A stretch of DNA of 64,000 nt from positions 186,001-250,000 of the forward strand of contig NZ_JACVHC010000008.1 in NCBI RefSeq assembly GCF_017976235.1, written 5' to 3'. The DNA comes from Pseudomonas anatoliensis (GTDB lineage Bacteria; Pseudomonadota; Gammaproteobacteria; Pseudomonadales; Pseudomonadaceae). A program made the translations under genes and the position numbers. Under the pieces are notes generated by a model. That model made no database searches. It saw only the letters and a program-made list of their open reading frames with translations, and had not been told where the DNA came from. Below are positions 33,610-42,250 of the stretch, piece by piece (the first letter of the stretch is position 1; each line of letters opens with the position of its first letter).

Positions 33610-36600
33610 TCAGTCGAACATGAACAGCGCATCATTGCTGAACTGCGCCTCAAACCGCCCCGCCGGCATCGGCCGCCCGAACAGATACCCCTGAACCTCA
33701 TCGCAGCCATGCTCACGCAGGAAGTCCAGTTGTTCGTGGGTTTCCACGCCCTCGGCAATCACTGCCAGATTAAGGCTGTGAGCCATGGCGATGATCGCCC
33801 TGGCGATCTGCGCGTCTTGCTCGCCGGACGGCAGGCCATCAACGAACGTACGGTCGATTTTCAGCACGTCGATCGGGAACTGCTTGAGGTAGTTCAGCGA
33901 TGAGTAACCGGTGCCGAAGTCATCGACCGCGATGCTCAGGCCGAGGTTTTTCAGGCCGGCGAGGATCTGCATCGCCTCGCTGACTTCGCGCATCAGGATG
34001 CTTTCGGTCAGTTCCAGCTCCAGACATGCCGGCGGCAGACCGGTTTCGCGCAGGATCGTGGCGATCCGCGTACCGAGCTGGCCGTCGGAGAACTGCCGCG
34101 CCGAGATGTTCACCGACACCTTCGGCACGCGCACACGGTTCTGGTGCCAGGTCTTGAGCTGGCGGCATGCCTCGCTGATCACCCAATCGCCGACATCGAC
34201 CACCAGCCCGAGCTCTTCCAGTACCGGAATGAAATCTCCCGGCGGCACCAGTCCGCGCCGCGGATGACGCCAGCGCAGCAGGGCTTCGGCACCGGTCAGG
34301 CGTTTGCCGTCGCCGCTGAATTGCGGTTGGTAATACAGGACAAATTCGTCTTGTTCCAAGGCATGGCGCAGGTCGCTTTCCAGCTCCAGACGCTCCAGTG
34401 CACTGGCGTTCATGTCGGCCTGATAGAACTGGAAGTTGTTTTTGCCGCGCTCCTTGGCGTGGTACATCGCGGTGTCGGCGTTCTTCATCAACTGGCTGAG
34501 CTCGTTACCGTCCTGCGGGCTGAGAGCGATGCCGATACTTGCCGTCACAAAGAACTCACGACCTTCGAGCACGAACGGCCGCACCAGACTGGCGAGAATC
34601 TGCTCGGCGACATGAATCGCCCGGTTCAGCGCCAGTTCACGGTTGGAGCGATGTTGCAGCAACAGGGTGAATTCATCGCCGCCCATGCGCGCCACGGTGT
34701 CGTCATCGTCGACGCAGGCCAGCAGGCGTGTGGCCATGTCTTTCAACATGCGGTCGCCGGCCGCGTGGCCGAGGGAGTCGTTGATCGGTTTGAAACGGTC
34801 GAGGTCGAGGAACATCAGCACCACCCACGACTTCTGCCGCTCGGCCGATTGCAGCGCGGTGTGCAGACGATCCTGGAACAGCGTGCGGTTCGGCAGATGA
34901 GTCAGGGCGTCGTAGTAGGCGAGGCGGTGAATCCGCTGTTCGCTGGCCTTGCGCTCGCTGATGTCACTGAAGAAGCACACGTAACTGGCCAGATCGCCCT
35001 CGTCATCGAGCACCGCAGTGATGCCGACCCACGCCGGGTAATGCTCGCCGTTACGGCGCTTGAGCCAGACTTCGCCTTCCCACGTGCTGTGCTGATGCAA
35101 TTGCTTGAGCACGTAACGCAGGTGTGCGTCCTGTTGTTCGTCGACGGTGAGCATGTTCGGCAACTGGTCGAGGACTTCGGCCACCGCGTAACCGCTGACC
35201 CGGCTGAAAGCTTCGTTGGCCTGGACGATATAACCGGCCGGGTCGGTGATCAGGATCGCCGAGGTCGAATGTTCGAAAACCGTGGCGGCCATGCGCAAGT
35301 CTTTTTCGGCGCGGCGCTGCTGGCTGATGTCGCGCCCCACGCCAAGCACGCCTTCGAACGCACCGTGCTCGTCCCACACCAGCACCAGGCGCAACTCGAT
35401 CGGGATCTTGCGGCCGTCGGCGCGCAGGCAATCGAACAGGAACAGCTGCGTCTGCACCTGGTTGCGCAACAGCGCCAGTTGCTCGGGGTTGTCCAAAGCC
35501 TTGCTGACCCGATCCATCAGGGCATGGATGCCATTCAGTTGCTGCGGGTTGGCGATGGTCGATTGCCAGCCGTTCTGAAAAATCCAATCGACGTCGTAGC
35601 CCAGCACCGCCTGCACCGAAGGGCTGACGTAGTTCAGCGACAGCTTGCTGTCGGTGGAGAAGATCACGTCGCTGATGCTTTCGGCGAGCATGCGGTAGCG
35701 CTGCTCGCTGTCGCGCAGGGATTCGCTGGCCTCGATCTGCTCGGTGATGTCCTTGGCCACGCCGATGATCCGCGTGACCTGATCGTGCTTGTCGCGGGCC
35801 AGTGCCTGTTCACGGATATCGAAGCGCCGCCATTCGCCGTCGCGATGGCGGAAGCGCAACTGACATTGCAACAACTGGCTGTAACCGGCGTGGCGCTGCA
35901 ACTGGCGCGAGCGATGGTAGTAGTCGGCATCTTCCGGGTGCAGCAGGATTTCCCAGAAGTACTCGCCCATCTGATGCAGTTCGCTGCGGTTGTAACCGAG
36001 TGTCTGGCCGAGGTGGTGGTTGCTGAAAATCATCCGCTGGCTGATTACGTCCTGCACGTACAGATGATCCGGCACGGTACGCACCACGTCCGACCAGAAA
36101 CCTTCACGTTCCAGCAGTGACAGCTCGATCAGTTTGCGGCTGGTGATGTCATTGATGCTGAGGATCACTGCTTTGTAGTCATGCTGTTCGGTCGGCAGGC
36201 GCAGCACCATCCACAGATGCTGGTCGCGGCCATTGATGTCCGGCAGTTTGATTTCCAGTTCCAGCTGCTTTTGCTGTTGCAGCACGGCATCCAGAATCTG
36301 ATTGCCGATCGCGCAGTGACGGTGCGGATGGCCATCGATCAGCAGTTGCCAGGCGTCGTCACAGGAATTGACGTTGAGCAGTTGCAGCGCCACCTGATTG
36401 ACTTCGGTGACGCGCAATTCCTGGAGCAATTGCTGGCGCTGTTGCGGTTGATCGAGCCAGGCCTTGAGTTGATCGCTGGTCTGGATCTGCACCTTGTCGA
36501 AAAATTGCTTGAGACCGGACAGGTCGAGTACGCAGAGGGCCACGCCGGTGCCCTCGAAAATATCCTGATAACGGCGGCGACCCTCATGCAGCTGGCGCTG

Positions 36601-37458
36601 ACGGCGGCGCATGTTCAGCAAAGCGATCACCGGCAGCATCGAGAAGGCCAGCCCCAGTAGGCATTTGCCGATGAACGCCGGCAGCAACTCTTCAAGTACA
36701 CGTTGACGGTCGAACAGGCCGCGCAACTGCCAGTCGCTGCTGCTTAGCGGCACCGTGAGCACGGTGTTGGCCAGATCATCCGGGCTCAGTACGCCGGGCT
36801 TGGCCGACGACAGTGCTTCATCGCGGCTGATGATCTGATGGTTGAGACGGTTTTCCACCAGCCACAGTGGACGCAGGCCGGTTTCACTTTGTTTGGTCAG
36901 CGAGTCGAAGAAGGTCGGCGTCAGGCGCAAGACCCAGTAGCCGCGCGTGTTGCCGCTGGCCTGATGCAGCAGCAAATGCACCAGAGATCCGTCGTCCGCG
37001 TTGCTGAAGTAATGCGCCTGGGAGCGGCTTCGGCGCACCAGTTCAGTCAGGTAGACAGCGTCGGAACTGTCCGCTGCGCTGTCATTGATAATTCTGCCGG
37101 AAGGGCTGAGCAGCACCATGCTGCGCAGATCGGGCAACGATTGCTGGAGCTTGCGCAGCAACGCCTGCTGTTCGTCGGCTGACTGCGGCTGTTCGACGAT
37201 CGGTAGCAGATTGAGCGCGATCTGCGCATTCAGCGCCATGTTCAGGCTGACCTGCGAAGCGAGGTCGGCGGTGTAATCGATGGTGTACTGGCGCTGGTTT
37301 TTCTGGGTTTCGCGCAACTGGTCGAGCAGTTGCCAGAACAGCAGCGCCAACAGCAAAAGCACGAGAGTTGCCAGCGCACCCTTTAATGTTCCGCGCAGGG
37401 GCGAGCCTGGCGCCGGTTGGGTGCTGCTCACAGAGGCTGGCGGAGTGACATTGGACAA
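33610..37458 (-). CDS. morA: MorA-type PAS-GGDEF-EAL c-di-GMP enzyme
   Basis: A 1282-residue membrane protein. Segments at about 27-45 and 262-284 flank a periplasmic sensor region. Several PAS/PAC domains follow (about 290-850), then a GGDEF domain (GGDEF at 926-930) and an EAL domain (EAL at 1058-1060; DDFGTGYSS at about 1179-1187). Both catalytic motifs are intact, so both cyclase and phosphodiesterase activity are possible. The inhibitory RxxD site is not conserved (DDDD instead). In pseudomonads MorA controls flagellar timing, motility and biofilm. The start appears to be TTG at 37458 with AGGA upstream; the next in-frame ATG would remove the first membrane segment. It is divergent from ettA. 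Confidence 0.92.
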   Translation of the reverse strand: MSNVTPPASVSSTQPAPGSPLRGTLKGALATLVLLLLALLFWQLLDQLRETQKNQRQYTIDYTADLASQVSLNMALNAQIALNLLPIVEQPQSADEQQALLRKLQQSLPDLRSMVLLSPSGRIINDSAADSSDAVYLTELVRRSRSQAHYFSNADDGSLVHLLLHQASGNTRGYWVLRLTPTFFDSLTKQSETGLRPLWLVENRLNHQIISRDEALSSAKPGVLSPDDLANTVLTVPLSSSDWQLRGLFDRQRVLEELLPAFIGKCLLGLAFSMLPVIALLNMRRRQRQLHEGRRRYQDIFEGTGVALCVLDLSGLKQFFDKVQIQTSDQLKAWLDQPQQRQQLLQELRVTEVNQVALQLLNVNSCDDAWQLLIDGHPHRHCAIGNQILDAVLQQQKQLELEIKLPDINGRDQHLWMVLRLPTEQHDYKAVILSINDITSRKLIELSLLEREGFWSDVVRTVPDHLYVQDVISQRMIFSNHHLGQTLGYNRSELHQMGEYFWEILLHPEDADYYHRSRQLQRHAGYSQLLQCQLRFRHRDGEWRRFDIREQALARDKHDQVTRIIGVAKDITEQIEASESLRDSEQRYRMLAESISDVIFSTDSKLSLNYVSPSVQAVLGYDVDWIFQNGWQSTIANPQQLNGIHALMDRVSKALDNPEQLALLRNQVQTQLFLFDCLRADGRKIPIELRLVLVWDEHGAFEGVLGVGRDISQQRRAEKDLRMAATVFEHSTSAILITDPAGYIVQANEAFSRVSGYAVAEVLDQLPNMLTVDEQQDAHLRYVLKQLHQHSTWEGEVWLKRRNGEHYPAWVGITAVLDDEGDLASYVCFFSDISERKASEQRIHRLAYYDALTHLPNRTLFQDRLHTALQSAERQKSWVVLMFLDLDRFKPINDSLGHAAGDRMLKDMATRLLACVDDDDTVARMGGDEFTLLLQHRSNRELALNRAIHVAEQILASLVRPFVLEGREFFVTASIGIALSPQDGNELSQLMKNADTAMYHAKERGKNNFQFYQADMNASALERLELESDLRHALEQDEFVLYYQPQFSGDGKRLTGAEALLRWRHPRRGLVPPGDFIPVLEELGLVVDVGDWVISEACRQLKTWHQNRVRVPKVSVNISARQFSDGQLGTRIATILRETGLPPACLELELTESILMREVSEAMQILAGLKNLGLSIAVDDFGTGYSSLNYLKQFPIDVLKIDRTFVDGLPSGEQDAQIARAIIAMAHSLNLAVIAEGVETHEQLDFLREHGCDEVQGYLFGRPMPAGRFEAQFSNDALFMFD

Positions 37459-37654
37459 GCTGAAATCCTGCGGTCTGGCTGGACTGGCGCGACGTGCACT
37501 ATAAGCCGGACGCCCAGAGGGGGGCTAGCATGCCTTGAGTCGTGGCGAAGTGCCAGCCCCGCGCGGCTGGACTGCCTTCTATCATTAAGGTAGCTTTGCC
37601 GGTTACGCGGGAGCGTTCCAGCTCCTACAATCAGACTTTTTCTGCGCGCACGCA

Positions 37655-37668
37655 TTGATGACTATCAA
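37655..37668. promoter_or_regulatory. Perfect ANR/FNR box between morA and ettA
   Basis: TTGATGACTATCAA matches TTGAT-N4-ATCAA exactly, 76 bases before the ettA start and about 200 bases upstream of morA. At 76 bases it could act near the ettA promoter. Confidence 0.6.
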
Positions 37669-37744
37669 GTGAACGACGCGCATCGGTCTGGCCGGGCATC
37701 GCCTGCGCTCCAATCATTCATCTGTCACTGACCCAAGGTTCTCC

Positions 37745-39409
37745 ATGGCTCAATACGTCTTCACCATGCATCGGCTGGGCAAGGTTGTTCCGCCGAAGCG
37801 GGAAATCCTCAAAAACATTTCGCTGTCCTTCTTCCCCGGCGCCAAGATCGGCGTGCTCGGCCTCAACGGTTCGGGTAAGTCCACGCTGCTGAAAATCATG
37901 GCTGGCGTCGACACCGAGTTCGAGGGCGAAGCCCGTCCGATGCCGGACCTGAACATCGGTTATCTGCCGCAAGAGCCGCAACTTGATCCGACCAAGACCG
38001 TGCGTGAAGTGGTCGAGGAAGCGGTCAGCGTGATCAAGAACGCCCAGGCGCGCCTGGACGAGGTCTACGCGGCTTATGCTGAAGAAGATGCCGACTTCGA
38101 CAAACTGGCTGCCGAACAGGCCAAGCTCGAAGCGATCCTGCAAGCCAGCGACGGCCACAACCTGGACCGTCAACTGGAAGTCGCCGCCGACGCGCTGCGT
38201 CTGCCGGCCTGGGATGCCAAGGTCGAATTCCTCTCCGGTGGTGAAAAGCGTCGTGTGGCCCTGTGCCGTCTGCTGCTGTCCGCTCCGGACATGCTGCTGC
38301 TCGACGAACCAACCAACCACCTGGACGCTGACTCCGTGGCGTGGCTGGAGCACTTCCTGCACGACTTCCCGGGTACCGTGGTTGCGATCACGCACGACCG
38401 TTACTTCCTGGACAACGTTGCTGGCTGGATTCTGGAACTCGACCGCGGCGCGGGCATTCCATACGAAGGCAACTATTCGGGTTGGCTTGAAGCCAAGTCC
38501 GATCGTCTGGCTGCCGAATCCAAGCAGCAGTCGGCTCACGAAAAAGCCATGAAAGAAGAACTGGAGTGGGTGCGCAAAGGCGCCAAGGCCCGCCAGTCGA
38601 AATCCAAGGCTCGTCTGCAACGCTTCGAAGAAATGCAATCGCAGGAATTCCAGAAGCGTTCGGAAACCAACGAAATCTACATCCCGGCCGGTCCGCGTCT
38701 GGGCGACAAGGTCATCGAATTCAAGAACGTTTCCAAGGGCTACGGCGATCGCGTGTTGATCGATAACCTGTCGTTCTCGATGCCGAAGGGCGCCATTGTC
38801 GGCGTGATCGGCGGTAACGGTGCCGGTAAATCGACCCTGTTCCGCATGCTGATGGGCAAGGAAACACCGGATTCGGGCAGCATCGAAGTCGGCGAAACCG
38901 TGCAACTGGCGTGCGTCGATCAGAGCCGCGAAGACCTCGACGGCAGCAAGACCGTGTTCCAGCAGATCTCCGACGGTTCCGACCAGATCCGCATCGGCAA
39001 CTACGAGATCCCGTCGCGTACCTACGTCGGTCGCTTCAACTTCAAGGGCGGCGATCAGCAGAAGTTCGTCAAGGACCTGTCCGGTGGTGAGCGCGGTCGC
39101 TTGCACCTGGCGCTGACTCTGAAAGAGGGCGGCAACGTCCTGCTGCTCGACGAACCGTCCAACGACCTCGACGTTGAAACCCTGCGTTCTCTGGAAGAAG
39201 CCCTGCTGGACTTCCCGGGCGCCGCCATTGTGATCTCTCACGATCGGTGGTTCCTTGACCGCGTCGCGACCCACATCCTGGCGTACGAAGACGACTCGCA
39301 AGCGATCTTCTTCGAAGGTAACTACACCGAGTACGAAGCCGACCGCAAAAAGCGCCTCGGCGAAGCGGCGGCCCAGCCACACCGGGTACGCCACAAAAAA
39401 CTGGCCTGA
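37745..39409 (+). CDS. ettA: Energy-dependent translational throttle protein (ABC-F)
   Basis: A 554-residue ABC-F protein with two ATPase domains (Walker A GLNGSGKST and GGNGAGKST; signatures LSGGEKRRVALC and LSGGERGRLHLA), the ABC-F linker rich in K/R/E, and the EttA arm. It binds the ribosomal E site and adjusts translation initiation to the ATP/ADP ratio. The length matches EttA. AAGG lies seven bases before the ATG. Confidence 0.96.
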   Translation: MAQYVFTMHRLGKVVPPKREILKNISLSFFPGAKIGVLGLNGSGKSTLLKIMAGVDTEFEGEARPMPDLNIGYLPQEPQLDPTKTVREVVEEAVSVIKNAQARLDEVYAAYAEEDADFDKLAAEQAKLEAILQASDGHNLDRQLEVAADALRLPAWDAKVEFLSGGEKRRVALCRLLLSAPDMLLLDEPTNHLDADSVAWLEHFLHDFPGTVVAITHDRYFLDNVAGWILELDRGAGIPYEGNYSGWLEAKSDRLAAESKQQSAHEKAMKEELEWVRKGAKARQSKSKARLQRFEEMQSQEFQKRSETNEIYIPAGPRLGDKVIEFKNVSKGYGDRVLIDNLSFSMPKGAIVGVIGGNGAGKSTLFRMLMGKETPDSGSIEVGETVQLACVDQSREDLDGSKTVFQQISDGSDQIRIGNYEIPSRTYVGRFNFKGGDQQKFVKDLSGGERGRLHLALTLKEGGNVLLLDEPSNDLDVETLRSLEEALLDFPGAAIVISHDRWFLDRVATHILAYEDDSQAIFFEGNYTEYEADRKKRLGEAAAQPHRVRHKKLA

Positions 39410-39429
39410 TTCGGGTTGGTTGCATGAAA

Positions 39430-39458
39430 AAGCGGAGCCTTCGGGCTCCGTTTTTTTT
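39430..39458 (+). terminator. Rho-independent terminator of ettA
   Basis: Stem CGGAGCC/GGCTCCG with a TTCG tetraloop and T8, about 22 bases after the ettA stop. Confidence 0.93.
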
Positions 39459-39491
39459 GCCAGCGTTTTTTCGGGGTACCGAGGTGGATTC

Positions 39492-39580
39492 ATCGCTGGC
39501 AAGCCAGCTCCCACAGGATTTGTGATGTGCCCGGAATAGGTGAACACCGCTGAAACTGTGGGAGCTGGCTTGCCAGCGAT
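39492..39580. repeat. REP pair, family B
   Basis: ATCGCTGGCAAGCCAGCTCC at one end and GGAGCTGGCTTGCCAGCGAT at the other, perfectly complementary, with about 50 bases between. Confidence 0.9.
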
Positions 39581-39781
39581 GGCGGGTATAACTGTTGGTG
39601 CATAACTTGAACCTGATCTCACCATTCGGGTGCGTAACAGGCCAAAAAACAGTCTGATTTATATCCTGTGCACCATTTAATTTCATATCTGCGACATTTT
39701 GCGCTGTTCCTGTGCGCAATTCGTTTGCTACAGTCCGGCCCAATCTCTTCCAACGACAATAAATTTGCCGAGACTTTTCCC

Positions 39782-41119
39782 ATGATCGAATCCGTCGAAT
39801 CCTTCCTCGCACGCCTGAAACAACGCGACCCGGATCAACCCGAATTCCACCAGGCTGTCGAAGAAGTCCTGCGCAGTCTGTGGCCGTTTCTTGAGGCCAA
39901 TCCGCATTACCTGACCACGGGGATTCTGGAGCGCATCTGTGAGCCGGAGCGGGCGGTGGTGTTTCGCGTGTCGTGGGTCGACGATCAGGGCAAGGTCCAG
40001 GTCAATCGTGGTTTCCGCATCCAGATGAACAGCGCAATCGGCCCGTACAAGGGCGGCTTGCGCTTCCATCCTTCGGTGAACATGGGCGTGCTGAAATTCC
40101 TCGCCTTCGAGCAGACTTTCAAAAACTCGCTCACCTCGTTGCCAATGGGCGGCGGCAAGGGCGGTTCGGACTTCGATCCGAAGGGCAAGAGCGACGCCGA
40201 AGTCATGCGGTTCTGCCAGGCGTTCATGAGCGAGTTGTATCGCCATATCGGCGCCGACGTTGACGTGCCGGCCGGCGACATCGGCGTCGGTGCGCGGGAG
40301 ATCGGATTCCTGTTCGGTCAGTACAAGCGCCTGAGCAACCAGTTCACCAGCGTGCTGACCGGTAAGGGCATGACGTACGGCGGCAGCCTGATTCGCCCGG
40401 AAGCCACCGGTTTTGGCTGCGTGTATTTCGCTGAAGAGATGCTCAAGCGTCGCGAGCAGACCGTTGAAGGCAAACGCGTGGCGATCTCCGGTTCCGGCAA
40501 CGTTGCGCAATACGCCGCGCGCAAGGTCATGGATCTGGGCGGCAAGGTGATTTCCCTGTCCGACTCCGAAGGCACGTTGTATTGCGAAACCGGGTTGAGC
40601 GAAGAACAGTGGCTGGCGCTGCTGGAACTGAAAAACGTCAAACGCGGACGGATCAGCGAATTGGCGGCAGCCTACAACCTGGAGTTCCGCGCCGGTCAGT
40701 TGCCGTGGTCGCTGGCCTGCGACATAGCGCTACCGTGCGCCACGCAAAACGAACTCGACGCCGAATCCGCCCGCCTGCTGCTGCGCAACGGCTGCGTGTG
40801 CGTGGCCGAAGGCGCAAACATGCCGACCACACTGGAGGCTGTGGATATCTTCATCGAGGCGGGGATTCTGTTCGCGCCGGGCAAGGCATCCAATGCGGGC
40901 GGCGTGGCCGTCAGCGGTCTGGAAATGTCGCAGAACGCCATGCGCCTGTTGTGGACGGCGGGCGAGGTGGACAGCAAGTTGCACGCGATCATGCAGTCGA
41001 TCCACCACGCCTGTGTGCATTACGGCGAAGAGAACGGGCAGATCAACTACGTCAAAGGCGCGAACATCGCCGGCTTCGTCAAAGTCGCGGATGCGATGCT
41101 GGCTCAGGGTGTGGTCTGA
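39782..41119 (+). CDS. gdhA: NADP-specific glutamate dehydrogenase
   Basis: A 445-residue hexameric-type enzyme. KGGLRFHPSVN and LPMGGGKGGSDFDPKGK contain the substrate and catalytic lysines; VAISGSGNVAQYAARK is the NADP site. It assimilates ammonia into 2-oxoglutarate. The length matches Pseudomonas GdhA, which fixes the ATG at 39782; the ribosome-binding site is weak. Its last 16 bases overlap the convergent GreA/GreB-like gene. Confidence 0.96.
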   Translation: MIESVESFLARLKQRDPDQPEFHQAVEEVLRSLWPFLEANPHYLTTGILERICEPERAVVFRVSWVDDQGKVQVNRGFRIQMNSAIGPYKGGLRFHPSVNMGVLKFLAFEQTFKNSLTSLPMGGGKGGSDFDPKGKSDAEVMRFCQAFMSELYRHIGADVDVPAGDIGVGAREIGFLFGQYKRLSNQFTSVLTGKGMTYGGSLIRPEATGFGCVYFAEEMLKRREQTVEGKRVAISGSGNVAQYAARKVMDLGGKVISLSDSEGTLYCETGLSEEQWLALLELKNVKRGRISELAAAYNLEFRAGQLPWSLACDIALPCATQNELDAESARLLLRNGCVCVAEGANMPTTLEAVDIFIEAGILFAPGKASNAGGVAVSGLEMSQNAMRLLWTAGEVDSKLHAIMQSIHHACVHYGEENGQINYVKGANIAGFVKVADAMLAQGVV

Positions 41120-41610
41120 TTCGGTTCGATGCGAATCACTTCAATCATTTGATCGCCGGCGGGGCGCTGCCATAGCACCTCGTCGTTGAGCCGGGCTCCA
41201 AGCAGGGCCCGGCCCAGCGGTGAGCCCCAATTGATCAGGCCTTTGGCTGCGTCGGCCTGATCTTCACCGACCAGTTGCACGCGGCGTTCGGTGTCGTGTT
41301 CGTCGGCGTAGGTTACCCAACTGCCGATTTGCACTTTGTCGGTAGACGTCGCGGCGACGGCGACTTGTGCGCTGCCGAGGCGCTGATTGAAGTAACGCAA
41401 ATCTCGTTCGAGATCGGCCTGGCGTTGTTTGTCAGCCTGTTCACCTTTTGCCGTTTGCTCGGCGTGCAAGGCTTGTAGCTCGGCGACTTTCGCCTGCAAC
41501 TGTTGCAGACCTTGCTGTGTGACGTAATTGGGCTGCGCGCTGACCTGCCGTTCGACTGGCTGATCGGCTTGCGCGGCGGCGTTGTCTTCGTTGACGAAAG
41601 CACGGCTCAT
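41104..41610 (-). CDS. GreA/GreB-family transcription factor
   Basis: A 168-residue protein with an N-terminal coiled coil (QQGLQQLQAKVAELQALHAEQ ... LERDLRYFNQRLGSAQ) and a C-terminal FKBP-like Gre domain (VQIGSWVTYADEHDTERRVQLVG, then SPLGRALLGARLNDEV). Such factors bind the secondary channel of RNA polymerase. It is more polar at the N-terminus than GreA or GreB, so it is a divergent member whose activity is unknown. GGGGAGGA is six bases before the ATG at 41610. It overlaps gdhA tail to tail. Confidence 0.85.
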   Translation of the reverse strand: MSRAFVNEDNAAAQADQPVERQVSAQPNYVTQQGLQQLQAKVAELQALHAEQTAKGEQADKQRQADLERDLRYFNQRLGSAQVAVAATSTDKVQIGSWVTYADEHDTERRVQLVGEDQADAAKGLINWGSPLGRALLGARLNDEVLWQRPAGDQMIEVIRIEPNQTTP

Positions 41611-41680
41611 GGTGTCCTCCCCGTTAATGGGTTGGGCCATGCTTGCAGGCATTTGGTTTCATCGGATGTCTGCCAACGAC

Positions 41681-42037
41681 CTATTGCGAGCGATAGGCCC
41701 GCGCGGCGCCCTGATCCTTCTGCTGCTGCCAGGCACGCTCGCGCTCGTCCCAGTGCTCGTTGCGATAGTCGTTGCGATCCTTGTTTTCCAGCATCGCCTG
41801 ACACTGGCGAAAGCCGTCGGTCCAGCCCTCGGCGTATTGCTTGTCCTTGAGATAGCGCGGCACATTCTTGCGAAACTCGCCGCTGATCGATCCGGCGGCC
41901 TGTCGGCCGCTGACACAACCGTCATCAAAACCGTCGGCAAAGGCCGGTGGATAACCCTTGGCGATCAGATCTTCGTGAGTGGTCTGGCAACCGCTCAGCA
42001 ATAGCAAAACACCCAGCGAAACCGCACACCGCCACAT
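41681..42037 (-). CDS. Small lipoprotein, function unknown
   Basis: A 118-residue protein with a lipoprotein signal (LLLLSGC, C17 lipidated). The mature part has KGYPPAFADGFDDGCVSGRQAAG and YAEGWTDGFRQCQAM, two GF(D/R)-type repeats with paired cysteines. No function is recognised. GGGAGAG precedes the ATG at 42037. It lies 70 bases upstream of the Gre-like gene on the same strand and may share its transcript. Confidence 0.8.
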   Translation of the reverse strand: MWRCAVSLGVLLLLSGCQTTHEDLIAKGYPPAFADGFDDGCVSGRQAAGSISGEFRKNVPRYLKDKQYAEGWTDGFRQCQAMLENKDRNDYRNEHWDERERAWQQQKDQGAARAYRSQ

Positions 42038-42143
42038 CGCACTCTCCCGAGCCGTCACACCGCTTATGGGGAAAGTCTAGAAGGGGATTCGTCGGGCGTT
42101 GGTGAAAGGCATGTGAGTAATTCGTTGAGCAGCGCATTTCCCT

Positions 42144-42232
42144 TGTAGGAGTGAGCCTGCTCGCGATAGCGGTGGGTCAGTCACTGTTGCTTTGACTGAA
42201 CTACCGCTATCGCGAGCAGGCTCACTCCTACA
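42144..42232. repeat. REP pair, family C (GTAGGAGTGAGCCTGCTCGCG)
   Basis: TGTAGGAGTGAGCCTGCTCG and its complement, with inner arms GATAGCGGT/ACCGCTATC around a short loop. It lies between two same-strand genes. Confidence 0.92.
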
Positions 42233-42250
42233 GGGGGGATGTGTTCAGGA

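Larger units (their letters stand above)
39410..39781. other. Intergenic region between ettA and gdhA
   Basis: About 370 bp with the ettA terminator, a family B REP pair at 39492-39580 and about 200 AT-richer bases that must hold the gdhA promoter. No known operator is recognised. Confidence 0.6.

Noticed and set aside
34144..36120. 658-codon open frame opposite morA
   Set aside because: Mirrors the PAS-GGDEF-EAL coding sequence; His/Gln/Val-rich translation without domains.
37718..39625. 635-codon open frame opposite ettA
   Set aside because: Antisense shadow of a certain ABC-F gene.
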